From: Rhipicephalus microplus
Taxonomy: Eukaryota > Arthropoda > Arachnida > Ixodida > Ixodidae
Direction: 5' to 3'
Length of the DNA: 64,000 nt
Assembly (NCBI RefSeq): GCF_043290135.1
Contig: NC_134702.1
Span: 192,170,491-192,234,490 of the forward strand
Made by a program: the position numbers and the translations under genes. The notes below the pieces were generated by a model. That model was not told the origin of the DNA. It was given only the letters and a program-made list of their open reading frames with translations, and searched no databases. Shown here in pieces: positions 34,051 through 46,963 of the stretch (the stretch's first letter is position 1; the number at the start of each line of letters is the position of its first letter).

Positions 34051-37000
34051 TACATATAAATACTATGTAAATAAAACGGGAATTAATTGCAAGGAAGACA
34101 ACAGAATAAAATAGCGCGAAAAAACACAAACATCCACCAACACCAGCTAAATGCTCTCCCCCCTATATTGCCCGAACAAATCTTTACAAATGCTTTCATT
34201 TTTCTATGCAACATACAACAATTCGAACAAGTTAACTATCGTGAACGCCTCATTGATTTACTTTTTGACACTTGCACTTTTTAAAATCCTGTTCCTAAAG
34301 ACACGTATTGATGACATTTTATTTTAGTGATTGCTTATATCTGGGTCGTCCAGACCGCTAGATTTTTTTGTTGACCTTTGTTTTTGCCTCTTGTGCAGCT
34401 TTGTTTTTGTCCGTGCGTGTTGAGCTGTTATTTTATATCCACCCATCACGGCCTTCTTGCCTGCAGCATGTAATAAATAATGAAATAAAACGAACAAGGT
34501 CGTCATACGACATTGACAACTATCGTACAGCATAACTTTACGCGCATGGGACGAAGTGTATCTTGCCTCTCCGTGATGAATAAATACAGTAAATATTGTG
34601 AAGTGTTCAAACTATTACTTTGTAAGGTTTTAATTGAGTTCTACTGAAATCAAGAAGCCAGAAAATTGGTGTGCTAGTACTCTGTTGATTCACTTGTTCA
34701 ACAAAATTGTCTTCAAAGTCCCGAGATACAAGTAACAGGGTCCACGTACTGGACGCCCGGCTTAAAAAAAATAAACGATACGCACGAAGAGGACCGTTCA
34801 CTGCTTCATTCCTACAGTTGTCGGTGCATATTTACATGGCCAATGTTTCCTTCGTGCTTCCGCACACAATGGTCGTTTAAAAATAGACGAAAGGGTGAAC
34901 AAATAAGTGTATTATATGCGCGAGGATAAGAATTAGTATTCATACGTGTACAGGAACGAAGATGCATCACTGATACAAAGAAGTATTTTCATAATTTTGA
35001 AAGCTTGTAAAGCCAGCCGCACCTGCTCTAAGTACACTTGACAAGCAGTTGTTTCTTTTATTTGACGTGGCATAGTGTTGTAGATCATAATTTTTAAAAC
35101 ACAAACAGTAATCGTTTCCTATGTCTTCCCTCTATGTTTATCATTGCTAGTGAAACACTACCTTGGTTACTTTTATTGCCTTTTGCATTTACGTGATTTC
35201 TCCCTTTTGGTACAGTTTGTTTCAAGGCACTTACTCTACGAAATAGCCAGCCTGTATAGGTGCATTTTTGGTCAGTTCAAGTAAAAAAGAGATAAGTGAT
35301 TTTTATTATTACAGAAATAAATTGTGCCTAAAGAAATAAGCTATATACGCCTCAGGAATTTTGATATCGCGGAAACGAAGTTGCAACAACCATGAACACA
35401 GAATTTATTTTTGAATGGTGGACAGCAAAGATTGGCAAGACCCCGTCCAGTGCGTTAACAATAGGTAGTGTATAACTGGGAGGGCTTTGCTTTATCGGCA
35501 GTATAAGTGCATGGTGGCCCGAATATTTATTCACGTTTCATGCCACACATGTCTGCTATAGGTGTTAACTTACGAGCTCGCCTAATTTTTAGTGATTATC
35601 CTTTTATTTCATTGTTTCCTTTTCAAGTTGACCCTGTACCAGATTTACCAAACTTTCGAGAACGACTCATACTTTGTAAAAGAGGCGAAATGCTTCCAAA
35701 CAGGTTCCCCTGGAGATTTCGTTGCCTCGCCTTTAGATGCAACCTTTGAATACGGCACTGACGGCCTACTGCAAGCAAAACGTACTCTACGAGAGTACTA
35801 CTGAAAAGCAAAAAAAAGGTTGTAGTGAATTTCACAAAGAGGGCTCAACTACTGCTCAAAGCGCGTAACAGACTTAGCATGAAGTGCTGCACCAACTGGT
35901 ACATGCGGGTAACAGTGTTATATCATTGTGTGAGTGGACAGCCAACGTTGACTGATACATGTAAAAATTAGCCAATTAGAGCCACTGTTCCTAATATGCG
36001 AATAATACTGTTGTATTCAAACAGCGTACTACGAAAATCTAAAAAAAATTCTGGTCTCGTAAAGCGAAGTTTTCTGAATACGTCTTTTTATGGAAGCTTT
36101 TGAGCGCTAACTGTCATGAGATCACAGGGGCGATTTTCCGCACTGCAGTTGTTCGCAGCTAGTGTCCGTAACCAGTGACACGCGAAATAAGTAGAAAAAG
36201 TAAAAAGTACCGAGGACGTATTGGAACTCAAACCTAGGCCATCTGCGCGGTGGCACAGTATTACACGATTTATCTTGGTGGTGCTCTAAACTCAGTTGCA
36301 AATCGACCCTCTGCAGACTTCATGAAGTCGCGATAACCTGCGTAGGGAACCTGCGCAGTCCTCTCCGTTCTTTGCGCACCAGCTTATACCAGAACACAAT
36401 TATTGTCAATGAAAGCTCGCAGAATATGGCTAATTGCGTTGGTACTTCCGTAGCACAGCTGCGTGTCACCTGTCCAAAGGACAGGCGTATCGTATGACAT
36501 CACGCTACCGCCAATCCATTTACATGAAAAGCATGGTTACATTGGACACTGCGCAATGAGTATCGCTATTTCGGCAGTGTTGTTGCTCCGGACGATGGCA
36601 GTTAAAATGGAAGAGCAATCAGCGACTGCGTTAGCTGTGCAGGACAATTAAAGGTCCACGATTTACTGCGACTCCATATCGGCGGTCCGAGCATTTGCCG
36701 AAGACGCAGTCTGAGAACCAGCCTTACGTATCCTTCGAGACAAGACCATCAAAACACACATACTTGTTTGGTTCGATGCCGAAACAGAATAGATTGAAGA
36801 CGCTCTCCCCAACCTCATTGAGTCAGCCATACCTGCGCGAGGACTAGCTGACTGCGTAGCTACCGGGGTTTAATCTGATTTTTTTTAGACTTGGAACCCT
36901 CCTCTACTGTACAACAAGCTCACTTAACATCTTTATGTGTGGCGGGGACGGAACCTTCAACATCTGAGAAATTTAAGCAGGAGCAGGCATAGCTTCCGAC

Positions 37001-37120
37001 GTTCAGGCTACACAAAGTATACGTGCACCAACACTCGGCGCTAACGCACAAGATATATCCGAAAGCACCACCACCAATTCCTGTTCATCATGCACGGATA
37101 TATGCAATCTAGTACGCAGA
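34051..37120. other. No recognisable feature
   Basis: About 3 kb, AT-rich, with ORFs up to ~80 codons and no motifs. A weak tRNA-like stretch near 36220-36270 was considered and not accepted. Confidence 0.4.
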
Positions 37121-38315
37121 TTTCATTTCATTTCATTTTATTTCTTTAAAGACCCCTTGCGGGGCATTACATAAGGGTTGAGTACATAGAAATTGAGCAG
37201 AAAACAATCGTTTGTCCTAAAGTGAAAGATGATTAGTGATACTGGTTGTGAAGGTAGAAGTACAAGTAATGGCAGGAATGTCGCCTGAAAGGCCATTCCA
37301 GGCAACTGCTGTGCGAGGAAAAAATGATGTTGAAAAGGTAACAGTGCGTGCACGTGGGCGTGCAACTTGAAGAAGATGATTAGTTCGTTGAGAGATGTGC
37401 GCTGGGGGAACAAAATAAGGTGGCATGCGCATCGAGCTCTAAACAAACTTATGAAATAACGAAAGACTGGCGATACGGCGGCGGAGGGAAAGGAGGGGCA
37501 GTTGAAGTTCTGCCTTTAGTGAAGATACACTGACGTCATGGGAGTAAGAATTATTGATAAACCTAGCGGCACGGTTTCGAATACACTCAAAGGCGTCTTC
37601 AAGATAGGCCTGTTGCGGGCTCCAGATTGGGTAAGCATGTTCAAGTTTAGTTCTAACAAGGCTTTTGTAAGCTAATAATTTTACATTTCTAGGTGCGTTA
37701 CGTAGATGACGTCTCAAGAATCCCAAAGTTTTGTTTGCGGATGATATGACTTTTGTGATATGCAAACCCCATGAAAGATCGTTGCAGAGTGTGACCCCCA
37801 GATATTTAAAAGAATGAACAGTTTCAACTGGAACATTACTGATGGAATGTGGAAAAACAAGTGGAGAACGGCGGCGGGTGAAGGATAAGGCTTTGAATTT
37901 GTGAGGGTTAAGTCCTATTAGCCAATCATCGCACCATTGTTTTACATTGTTAAGATCACTCTGTAGAGCTAATTGATCAAAAGCGTTACAAACAGTGTGG
38001 TAAATAACACAATCGTCGGCAAACATTCGAATTTTACAGGATACATGAGTTGGGAGATTGTTAATAAATATCAGGAATAAAATTGGGCCCAGAACCAACC
38101 CCTGCGGGACACCAGATGTTACCGGAAGTGAAGTAGAGGTAGCATTGTTAACAAAGACAGCTTGAGTGCGGTTACTTAAAAATTCACGGATCCACTTTAG
38201 GACGTCGGGGTGTAGGTTTAGGCGGGAAAGTTTCGACAGAAAGCGTTTATGGGGTACTTTATCGAATGCTTTCGCAAAGTGCAGGAATATGGCATCTGTC
38301 TGTACGTTAACGCAT
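37121..38315 (-). mobile_element. 5'-truncated CR1/L2-like LINE with largely open RT
   Basis: The minus strand encodes the distal part of a LINE ORF2, a short 3' UTR containing TGCCCCGCAAGGGGTCTTTA, and a tail of repeated ATGAA units (37121-37140 on the plus strand). 5' truncation falls within RT, just before motif A. Retrotransposition by truncated target-primed reverse transcription explains the structure. Confidence 0.85.
37217..38310 (-). pseudogene. LINE reverse transcriptase, C-terminal two thirds
   Basis: The main frame (37439-38310) is open for ~290 codons. Motif A reads FLHFAKAFDKVPHKR, with the catalytic Asp position changed to His. Motif B reads SGVPQGLVLGPILFLIFIN and motif C MFADDCVIYH, with both Asp retained. 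A thumb segment with SFKYLGVTLCNDLSWG follows, then VRTKLEHAYPIWSPQQ and NRAARFINNSYS. At about 37440 a frameshift moves the C-terminus to the frame 37217-37432 (RTAVAWNGLSGDIPA). The annotated start at 38350 is not real: residues before VQTDAIFL come from flanking repeats. The protein is inactive because of truncation and the motif A change. Confidence 0.85.
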
Positions 38316-38351
38316 CTTCCATAACGCATCTTCCATAACGCATAACGCATA
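38310..38351. repeat. Short direct repeats at the LINE 5' junction
   Basis: AACGCATCTTCCAT occurs twice in tandem, followed by two AACGCATA units. They sit exactly where homology to the LINE stops. Confidence 0.7.
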
Positions 38352-38583
38352 TTCCAGCGCGGTGTCGCGCTATAGTCGCGAAGAAATAACGCCGGTCATA
38401 TTGAAAGCTGCTGGTAATATTTCCGATTGACGCACGATGCAGTAAAGACACTTGGTGTTTTTGTTTATACGTCAGACTTGCCGCAAGCGTTTAGGAGAGA
38501 TTCCGAGGGACCACAATATAGTTTTGCCACCAATCCGTTGGTTCGCCCATGTGACAGGGGTTATCCTACGTTATGCTTCATTG

Positions 38584-38750
38584 TGGTTCTTTCTCTATCG
38601 ACAGAACCACTCTGTCAGAGCCATTTCCAACAGCGACGGGTCAGTATGCTATAGCATACTGACACGTCGTTGTTGAGAATGGCTTTGGCAGAGTAGTACC
38701 GTCGTAGAGTAGTTCCGTCACTATGACCTCACTATAGTGAGGTCATAGTG
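38584..38750. repeat. Cluster of three palindromes
   Basis: First, TGGTTCT ... AGAACCA (38584-38609). Second, an imperfect inverted repeat of ~50-bp arms (38603-38702) centred on a perfect 24-base palindrome at 38640-38663. Third, a perfect 32-base palindrome at 38719-38750 whose half-site is CACTATGACCTCACTA. No coding potential is present. Confidence 0.8.
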
Positions 38751-38759
38751 AAAATTCAG

Positions 38760-39607
38760 CTCGGGTAACGAGACGCCAAACTTTTTACGTGCACAACATA
38801 TCTGTTGAAGATATAGTAGCTTCTGCCGTCCGACACGCAGTTCTACATACCACTTGAATTCAAATCCTGCAGAACGTTTCGTAATATATTTATATCAGAG
38901 TGGAAAACAATGGTTATAACGTTTCCTGAATCTGCAAAGTATCCGAAACTCTCGAAAGGCGCAAGAAGTAAACACCGCTACGGGAGCTTGCAAGTTTTGG
39001 AATTATAATAGCACATTGATGGCTCGCACTTGGTCTATAAGATACGATGCGAGTCTCTTAACCGTCAGCGATGATAGCCGTTGGCGCACGCACTTCTGGT
39101 CCTTCATTTTGTTGCTCCCTAGGCAACCGCATCATGCTTTTTAGTATGCTGATAAGGGATGTCGATAAAAAAAGGTCTTTTAGCGCTTTTTCACTTGCTA
39201 GCGTGATTTATGAAACAACTTTACCGTGGTACTTCCACCCTTTTATAACAGGACTGCCCCGGAAGGTCATTGTGAAGTGGTTGGTAATAGCGCCGACTGA
39301 AGAGCGAGTCCTTACGATGCAGAAATGTGTCATTACAGGTTGCAGAGCACTATTGGTCATGTTGGACTCGATTTTTACGAGTATCATTAGCAGTTCATTT
39401 CATATTGATTTTTGGGGATGTTGTCATTTTCTCACTTATCCTAGCTGTGTGTGTTCTCTATGTCCATGGCATTCACTTCTTTCAGCATTGCAAATGAGGC
39501 ATTAAAGTTAGGTGAAAACTTTATTATCAAGCTCTGTTTATCAAGTTTCTTTCTTCTTTCGACTTTCAACAACGTTCGTTATGTCGCATCACGACTATCA
39601 CTCATAC
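38760..39607. other. No recognisable feature
   Basis: A 144-codon ORF at 39071-39505 has no recognisable domain and hydrophobic, low-specificity content; I do not call it a gene. Confidence 0.35.
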
Positions 39608-42280
39608 TATTGACACCGGCTCACAGTCACCCCTGCGAAACCATCTAACCACGTTTCCACCGAAGAGCGCCACGTCAATACGGAGCAACTAGACGTCATC
39701 CCTTGTGTTACTGCTAAATTAAAAAATGATGGCACCATTCGATTTTGCGTCCACTGTTACCGCCTAAACACTATTACAAAAAAAACGTGTACGCACAACG
39801 ACGACTGCTCTTGACTGTTTACAAGCCCCCGAGTACTTTACATCACAGGATCTGCATTCGGGGTATCGCCAGGAGCCAATGACTAAATGTAATCACCCTA
39901 AAACATCCTTTGAACACCCGATGGTTTATCTACATGATTTCAGTGTCATGTTCGGGCTCTGTAATGCGCGTGAAACATATGAGTTCATGACTGATACCAT
40001 CTCGCGAGGCCACAAATTGAAGACTTGCTTGTGTAACCTGGACAAAATAGTAGTCTTTTTCAGCTGAATTGCGGACACACCTTGCTCTTCTCAACAAAAT
40101 TCTCACTTTTTTAACTTCTGAAGGCCTGCAACTTACCACCAAGAAGTGCCACTTCGCCACACGCGAACTAAGCATCTTGGCAAATGTCATCTCAAAAGAC
40201 GGCGTTTTTCCGGATCCCGATAAGCTTCGAGCTAGTCGCTGAATTCCCAAAGCCCACATTGCTGAAAGCCATCGGAAGTTTTGTTGGGCTCTGCCTATAC
40301 TTTCGTCGCTTCACGCGTAACTTCGCATCCATCATCGCACCTCTGACGAGTCTGGTTGCCACCAGCAAAGGTATGTCAGCATGGTCACTTGCATGTGACG
40401 GCGCATTTCGCCAGCTGCGCCACCTGTTGACATTGCCACCTATCATTGGTCACTACGACTCCACAGCTCCCACAAAATTCACGCCGATGCAAGTGGCATT
40501 GGTCTTCACGCAGTTTTGGCACAACGGTAAGGCGCCAAAGCTGAATACGTAGTCGCCTATGGAAGTCGTGCTCTCAAGAAGGCTGAAATAAATTACTCCG
40601 TCATGGAGAAGCAGTGTTTTGAGATAATCTGGGCGTTGACGAAGTTTCGCCGTACTTTCAAGGCCGTCCTTTCGACGTGGTCACAGATCATCTCGCTCTA
40701 TGTCGGCTTTCTACCTTGAAAGACCCGTCAAGACGCCTGGGCCGTTGGGAACTTCGAATGCAAAAATAAAATATTCATATCGTATAACGTTCTGATCGCA
40801 AGCATGCAGACACCGATACATTGTCTCGTTCACCAATTACATCAGATGTGGCTTCACTGTCACCCTTTTTTTACTAACTTCTCACCCCTCGACACCCACT
40901 GACATACTTCCGGAAGAGCGAAATAACCCATACCTTGATTTGTTACTCAAATGCTTCCCCGAACCGTCGGCTGTCCCTTCCACGAGACCCCTACGTCGTC
41001 AAGCAGCCCACTTTTTTGTTTGAGTCAACATTCTGTACCACCACAACTACAAGCCATGTGGTAGAAAGTGACTCCTTGTGGTTTTTAGTCATTTGCGCTC
41101 TGAGGTATCTGCGTGAATAACTATGCAGATCCCCAAAGTGCTCACGCCAGCGTTCTGAAAACCTACGAAAGGCTGCGTGAATGATATAACTGGTGATGAA
41201 TGAATCGCTTTGTGCAAAAATACGTTCAGTCTTGCACTACATGCCAACAATACAAGCCGCCACTTTGGCACCTCAATGGCATGTTACCGCCACTCTTGTG
41301 CTCGGCTCGCATGATTGACCACGTAGGTATCGACCTCTACGGTCACCTCTCGTATCATGGCTCTGAAAACCGATAGATTTATGTCAGCGTCAATCATCTG
41401 ATACGCTACGCTAAGACGGTATCGCTATCAAAGCGACCGCCTATGAAGTTGTACTCTTCGATCTCAGCAGCGTCATTCTACGCCATGGTGATCCATCGAA
41501 ACGACTCAGCGATATGGGTTGCGTGTTCTTGTCGGAGGTCATTTAGGCTATTCTCACTGAATACAACACCATTCACCAATTCACTGGAAATTCACCTCAT
41601 ACCATCCACAGATGTCTCACCGAGTGGTTCAACCGCACATTCAGTGACATGGTCAGGATGTACACCTCCTCCGACCGCAATAATTGGGACGCTGTGCTCT
41701 TTTCTTAACTTCGCTTACAACACCGCAACGCAAGCGACTACCGTTTCTCCCCCGTTCTTTCTGTTTACAACCGCAATCCTTCCCACCCACTGGACACAAT
41801 ACTCCCGCACCGCCCTCATGCATTCGAGTGCTATCTAGATTCTAAAGTAGCCAGATACGCCCAAGACTGCCGTCAGTTGGCTCGTTCTCTGACAAGTGAA
41901 GCTCACGTCGGAAAAAGACCCGACAGGACGACGTTCGTCACCCAGCCCCTGCGTTTCGTGCTGGCTCCCTTCCTTGGCTTTGGGTGCGCCCACACGTCCC
42001 TGGAATTTTTTCTAAACTTTTGGCGCGGCATCATGTTCCGTACCGTATCACTGATGCTACCACCTCGCCGGTGAATTACAACATCAAACCTCTCAAAAAA
42101 TCACCTGATTTGTGCCGCCAAGGACGCGAGACCGTACACATCAACTGTCTCAAGCCCTACTACAACGTTTTCTTTGAGCGCACTTCCCGAGATGGCAGGA
42201 TGGCTACTTCTGACACCAGAGGTATTGTAGTGAAGCATATGAACCAATGCGTATGCACCTTTCGAAGAGAATGAAAAGCC
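39608..42280 (+). pseudogene. Ty3/gypsy pol (RT-RNase H-integrase), heavily decayed, no LTR seen
   Basis: Blocks in order on the plus strand: a pre-RT remnant with TIDTGSQ; RT with FTSQDLHSGY, VMFGLCNARETYEFM and CLCNLDKIVVFFS (39830-40067, YLDD replaced by NLDK); then [19 protein letters not shown] and [10 protein letters not shown] (40270-40360). RNase H remnants lie near 40440-40740. The integrase remnant has NFAYNTATQATTVSPPFF (41700-41770) and the C-terminal NYNIKPLKKSPDLCRQGRET (42075-42130). It is most similar to the element at 60656-64000. Internal deletion in pre-RT, many stops and no LTRs make it an old 5'-truncated copy. Confidence 0.8.
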
Positions 42281-42289
42281 CCGTTTCTT

Positions 42290-43205
42290 ATTGCACGTGA
42301 GCCTGTGCTGCCTTTAGCAGCTTTGACGTACGGTCTTTTTCTGTTGTGACTTCGTTGCAGCTCCTTTGTTTCTCTAAACTTCATCGCACATCCAATGAAT
42401 ACTGGAGTTAGCTCGAAATGCAGACACGCATATGGTACGCTGCTTTGGCTGGTCGCACCATCATCGTAATACATTACGACCAATTTTCGTTCACTCCCAG
42501 GGGGAACTTTCCATAAGAATGTCCAAGTTGCTCCTTCTTGCGCGAGCTGCAGGTTGCAGGCTTGGTGTTGCGCCGACAGCAAGCTATTGTTTCGTACACT
42601 TCCGTTTCTGCTCATTTACGACATTCTTACTACAAACATTGCCCGCTTCACATTTCTGGACACTGTCTTTAAGTTATCATCAACTTTCCCATCTGTGTGT
42701 CACACAAGTACCGTTGGTCTTATCGAAATGCTAGAAATATATGTTATACCAAATGACTAAACTGTGCTCCCCCGAAAAATACTTGTATTTTTTTCACACA
42801 CCACGAAATCTGCATTACCGTACGTCATCGTCAATATCAGTGGCAAAGAAGCATGCCTGCAACGAGCATTAATTTCTAGACAACGATTTGTACTCAAAGC
42901 TTACCGTTACCTAAAACATCCTAAAGCAAAAGCTCTTAAGTGATGTTTTTACCTAATATTCTGGCAAGGTGTCTTATAGTAACAGAATTCTAGACGACTG
43001 TCAACCTTGTTTCATACTTTTCATAAATTTGCAGCTTGATAAATGACGCTAGAATGTGCTACTAGGCTACACTGGGTGCCCATAGCATGCTACGCCTTGT
43101 TCATGATGTCTGCATGGGTTGTGCGAAAGGTACGTTTTGAACAGATGTGGTAGACTCCCTCTACATCTAGTTTAGTGATTGGTGACATCCAATTGAAAGG
43201 ACACA
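42290..43205. other. No recognisable feature
   Basis: May contain the decayed LTR of the preceding element, but no repeat partner is in the window to show it. Confidence 0.3.
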
Positions 43206-43345
43206 ATTCAGCCTACATGTTACCTTAGCCTCAAACACACATTGTTAACACCCTTGCTGCAGAACCAACACCGACAATTTAGCCAACCATGTTAGCTTAC
43301 CCTAAACATGTATTGTAAACACCCATGAGGAAGAATCAACAACAA
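43205..43345. repeat. Two-unit imperfect tandem duplication (~70 bp)
   Basis: ATTCAGCCTACATGTTA...CATTGTTAACACCC and ATTTAGCCAACCATGTTA...TATTGTAAACACCC align as neighbouring copies with AGAACCAACA/AGAATCAACA at their ends. Confidence 0.6.
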
Positions 43346-44690
43346 GAACAAGAGTGCCACTTTGCACGAGAAGCATACTGTGGTCAGCAATATCCCTTAT
43401 CACTCCACGTGAGTAGACTTTACAATGTCGTAGATGTTGCACTTTGGTGAAGCCCCTGATTCCTGCAAATGAACCGTTCTCACGTCGGTTCCGTCAAAAA
43501 ATAGTGTGGCGCACCTTCCATCAAACAACCAAACATGCTCCAGGGTAAGAAGTACGCATGCAAACTTTCACTTTAAGTTAACCTGCAAAAAATTTAGCAC
43601 TGCTTCACCGAAATAGGAAGCACGCGTACCGTGCACTCTCAGTCAGGGGCCGGATAATGACCACATATACAGCAGAACACAGTGATTTCTGTGCTCGCTG
43701 CCATATTTAAAAGCGCGTGGCACCATCTATTGCAAGCGTGGCAAAGCAATACCCGCAACTGCCACGTGAGCCGACTTTCTGCAAATCAAACGCGAGATTT
43801 CAGAACCCGAGGCCGGCTGTAAGCATGTATCGTGCTGTTTTTCTACTAAAATTTTGTGCTGATTTAATGTGAAACGTCCAGGAGACCTTCCTAGACAGTC
43901 TGAAATGTCTGCAGTATGTGCATTGCAGACTGTGGAAGGAACTTAATCAGGTACTTATTATCCGACCGAAAGAAATGCGAACAGCAGAAAGCGCTAACTG
44001 TGGCATGCCTTGGCTGTGACAAGGTGAAATTTGTGCTCTAAGCCGGCGTCAACGTAGAGCTATGATCTGGCTTCAACTTACTCACTGCGTCTGTATCAAT
44101 TGCCAGTCTTGCCGGGCACTCTGAACACACACGCGGTGCAAACGGGCCAGCCAAAAGATTTTAAATGGCTAACGTGTGCCAGCCGAAAGCACATGTAGAT
44201 TCGCCTAGTGACAGTCAAGGCATGTCGCAGTTCGACCGAGTTGGAAGCAATACTTTTGGCGCCGTTCACATCTCTTACATTGCGGTGATAGGCCGTTAAA
44301 GTTGTACTAATTATGCGCAGTGCGTGCATCCACACTTGAGTTGTAATACGTATATCCTATTATTGACATGCGCCCTTCGAAAAAGCACGCCAATTGTTTT
44401 GTGCCGCATACTACAAGCATAGTAGACGCAAATCACTGCCGTGTGAAGAGGAACAGCTGGAGTCACGCTTGAGTAAACGCAATAAGTACACTTACTCGTA
44501 CACTTCACTGGGCTGTTAGTTTTTCCTGCTGATGGCGATTATACCCTAAGGCGGCGGAGCCCAGCGTTTTTTGTTGTGAACGGAAATCTGTGCTATCGCA
44601 AAGATCAGCACCGGCATGATTCCCGCTATTCGCTGTGGATTTCAAAGGCAGTGCTCAGCAATCTCTTCCACTTACGCTGGTTCTTGTCGC
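43346..44690. other. No recognisable feature
   Basis: RNase H and a 3' LTR of the following minus-strand element would be expected at its right-hand end but are not recognisable. Confidence 0.35.
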
Positions 44691-44691
44691 A

Positions 44692-45610
44692 TCAGATGAC
44701 AGCGCAGTGGTACCCAGATGACATTTTATAGGCGGGTGCAGCATGAACAGACGCTTCTCTATAATAGCCAGTAAGGCCCAAAAGCGGCCGCACCGCGTTC
44801 TTTGTCTGTGTCAGCTTTGACGCTTGTATCTTCTCTAGTGGCACGGCTTGTGGTTGAAGGAGGCCATACCCGACGATGTGTCCAAGGAACTTTACAGAAG
44901 GCAAACCAACCTGACTCTTTGTTGGTCGTACCGTCAAGTTGGCTCCTTTCCCGCGTTCAAATAACTACCGTGGTACATTCACATGTTCCTCCCAAGTTTA
45001 CGTCACGATATGGACATCATCGAGGTAATGGTATATATTGAAGAAGTTCTTCACAAGCTTCGTCATCAGTCTGGTGAAGACAGATGGAGCTGTCTTAACG
45101 CCGGATGGCATAAAGCAAAACTGGTATAGTCCGGAAGTGCAGACAAAAGCTGTCATTCTTTTGGAATCCTCGTCCATTGGCACCTGCCAGTACCCTTTGG
45201 ATAAGTGTAAGTTTGAAAAATAGCGGCAACTTCTGAGTTTTGCGAAAATTATGTCGACTTTAGGAATGGGTTCATTGTCGGAAATAAGGACTTTGTTTAG
45301 TTGCCGGAAATCAGTGCAAAGGCGCATGATCCCATCCTTTTTCTTTAGGACCACCACAGAACCACCGCAGATGGCTTGTAAGGTGAGTCTGAGTGCTCAA
45401 TTATTTATTGTTTGGTCATCTCTTTGACTTCCTTCAGCATTGTTTCTTGAATGGCGAAGGGTATCGAATATTGTTTCACTTGAACTGCCGCCTCTGTCGT
45501 ATTCCGTAGCCTGCATTGCAGAAGGTGCGTCTTTGCGAGAACGTCTGTCAGTACACCCTAATATGCCTCTAGCAGGTCTTTTAACTTGCGACACTTGCTG
45601 CTAAGTCATC
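44692..45610 (-). pseudogene. Gmr1-like reverse transcriptase
   Basis: The pre-RT blocks KDLLEAY, VLTDVLAKTHLLQCRL and VKQYSIPFAIQETMLKEV lie in 45590-45400. RT proper (44998-45357) has VVLKKKDGIMRLCTDFRQLN, LHLSKGYWQVPMDEDSKRM, FCFMPSGVKTAPSVFTRLM and the active site YHYLDDVHIV, with YLDD intact. Motif A Asp is changed (NLHLS where DLxxG/S is usual). The connection VKFLGHIVGYGLLQPQA and VRPLLGLTGYYREA lies at 44692-44937 after a stop. These are Ty3/gypsy-class motifs. No RNase H can be read downstream. Confidence 0.85.
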
Positions 45611-45669
45611 TCCTCCGATAGTTCGACATCTTGAGAGCTTTCTTGTGGCTTAACCTGAAAGAAAGAAAT

Positions 45670-46940
45670 ATTACCGTTTTCATAAGGTTTCTTCTCCAGT
45701 GAAATTGAAGCCTGGCTAAAGACAGCTGGCGCGGTTTGGCCTTTCTGTAGAAATACTCATTTTTGGCCATCTTCGCTTTCGTTAGTTCTTTCTTCGCAGC
45801 TCGTCAGAGTCCTCTAGACGCTGACGTAATTGCATCACGTATTCATATCAGGTCATCGCTTCGCTGTCTGCGTGATCTCCTGTCCACAGTTCTTTAAATA
45901 TGGCCGTTGGGCTCCGGACATAACGACAATACAACTAATCGAATGGTGCAAACCCCAAGCTGCTTTCAAGTACCTCTCGATATGAAAACAGCAGTGTGGC
46001 CAGATATCGGTCCCAACTCTTCAGACTTTCTTGGCAATTTTGGCGGATCATCTGCTTAAGTGTCCCGTTATATCGCTCCACAATCCCATTGGTAATTGGG
46101 TGGTAAGGGCTCATCTGAAGCTGCTTGAAAAAATTAGCTGGCTCAATTTCTTCATTACCCGTGACATGAAATGGGTTCCCCGACTACTTATTATTTCTCT
46201 TGAAATCCTCGCGCCAGAGCATATCTCTAGAAAGGCCTTGGTGATCCTCTCTGTCTCAATTATTGGCAGGGCGACAGCATCCAGGTAATGGGTCGCGTAG
46301 TCAACCAATGTAAGTACGTATTGAATTCCCTTTTCGGAAGTTGGTGACAACGAACCAACAATGTCAATAGCAACTCCACGGAAAGGATTTTCTACTATTT
46401 ACATGCTTTCAAGTGGCACACGACCAAATAAGTGATTCGGTACAGTCTTTTGGCAACTGTCAGACAATTTTCCAAGCAAGTGGCATGGGGCTTTACACCA
46501 GGCCAGTGAAATTCTTCAAGCACTTGACCGGCAGTCCTCTTGGTGCCCTGATGATCTGCCAGAATTCCATCATGTACCATAACGAACTTGCGCAGTGGGG
46601 TGGGCGCAACAAGCTGTTCCATCTCTTTTTTAGATGGCAGTTTGTATCTCTTGAAGAGAATACCTTTCACCAGAAGGAACTTTATTTCAGCCGATCTTGT
46701 AATGACTTTGTTGCCGTCGGCCTCCAAGCAGCGCTGCAGCGTGATACCGTATTTCCGCTTTGCTTTGAGGTCCGACAGGCTTAAGTTCAAGTGACTGATA
46801 GTTGCCACAGGCAATCGATTCGATGGGTGCGAAGCCGTTCTTGTGACGACCGCAACTGGTGTTCTATTGCTCATGTTCTTATAAGTGGCTTCGCCGGGGC
46901 CATTAAACTTCGAGTTTGGCTGTTTGTGGTGCCCCGCCAC
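45670..46940 (-). pseudogene. Gmr1-like integrase, upstream of RT
   Basis: The zinc-binding region carries HDGILADHQGTKRTAGQVL and FHWPGVK (46395-46940), with the second Cys pair altered. The catalytic core has AIDIVGSLSP (first Asp, ~46370), LVDYATHYLDAVALP, then IISSRGTHFMS where the second Asp is Ser (~46170), and SPYHPITNGIVERYNGTLK with the Glu retained (~46080). The C-terminal part reads SWDRYLATLLFSYREVLESS and SLGFAPF (~45990). Several stops interrupt the end. Integrase catalyses strand transfer of element DNA; this copy lacks a catalytic residue. Confidence 0.85.
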
Positions 46941-46963
46941 CTCTATCCTCTAGAGCGTCTTTT

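Noticed and set aside
36220..36275. tRNA-like sequence on the minus strand
   Set aside because: A B-box-like GGTTTGAGTTCC has an extra base and no convincing A box or cloverleaf follows. Not called a tRNA or SINE.
44692..46940. Two different Ty3/gypsy fragments placed side by side by chance
   Set aside because: The integrase C-terminus runs into pre-RT at the right spacing and on the same strand, and the Gag is SCAN-like. Both agree with a single Gmr1-like element.
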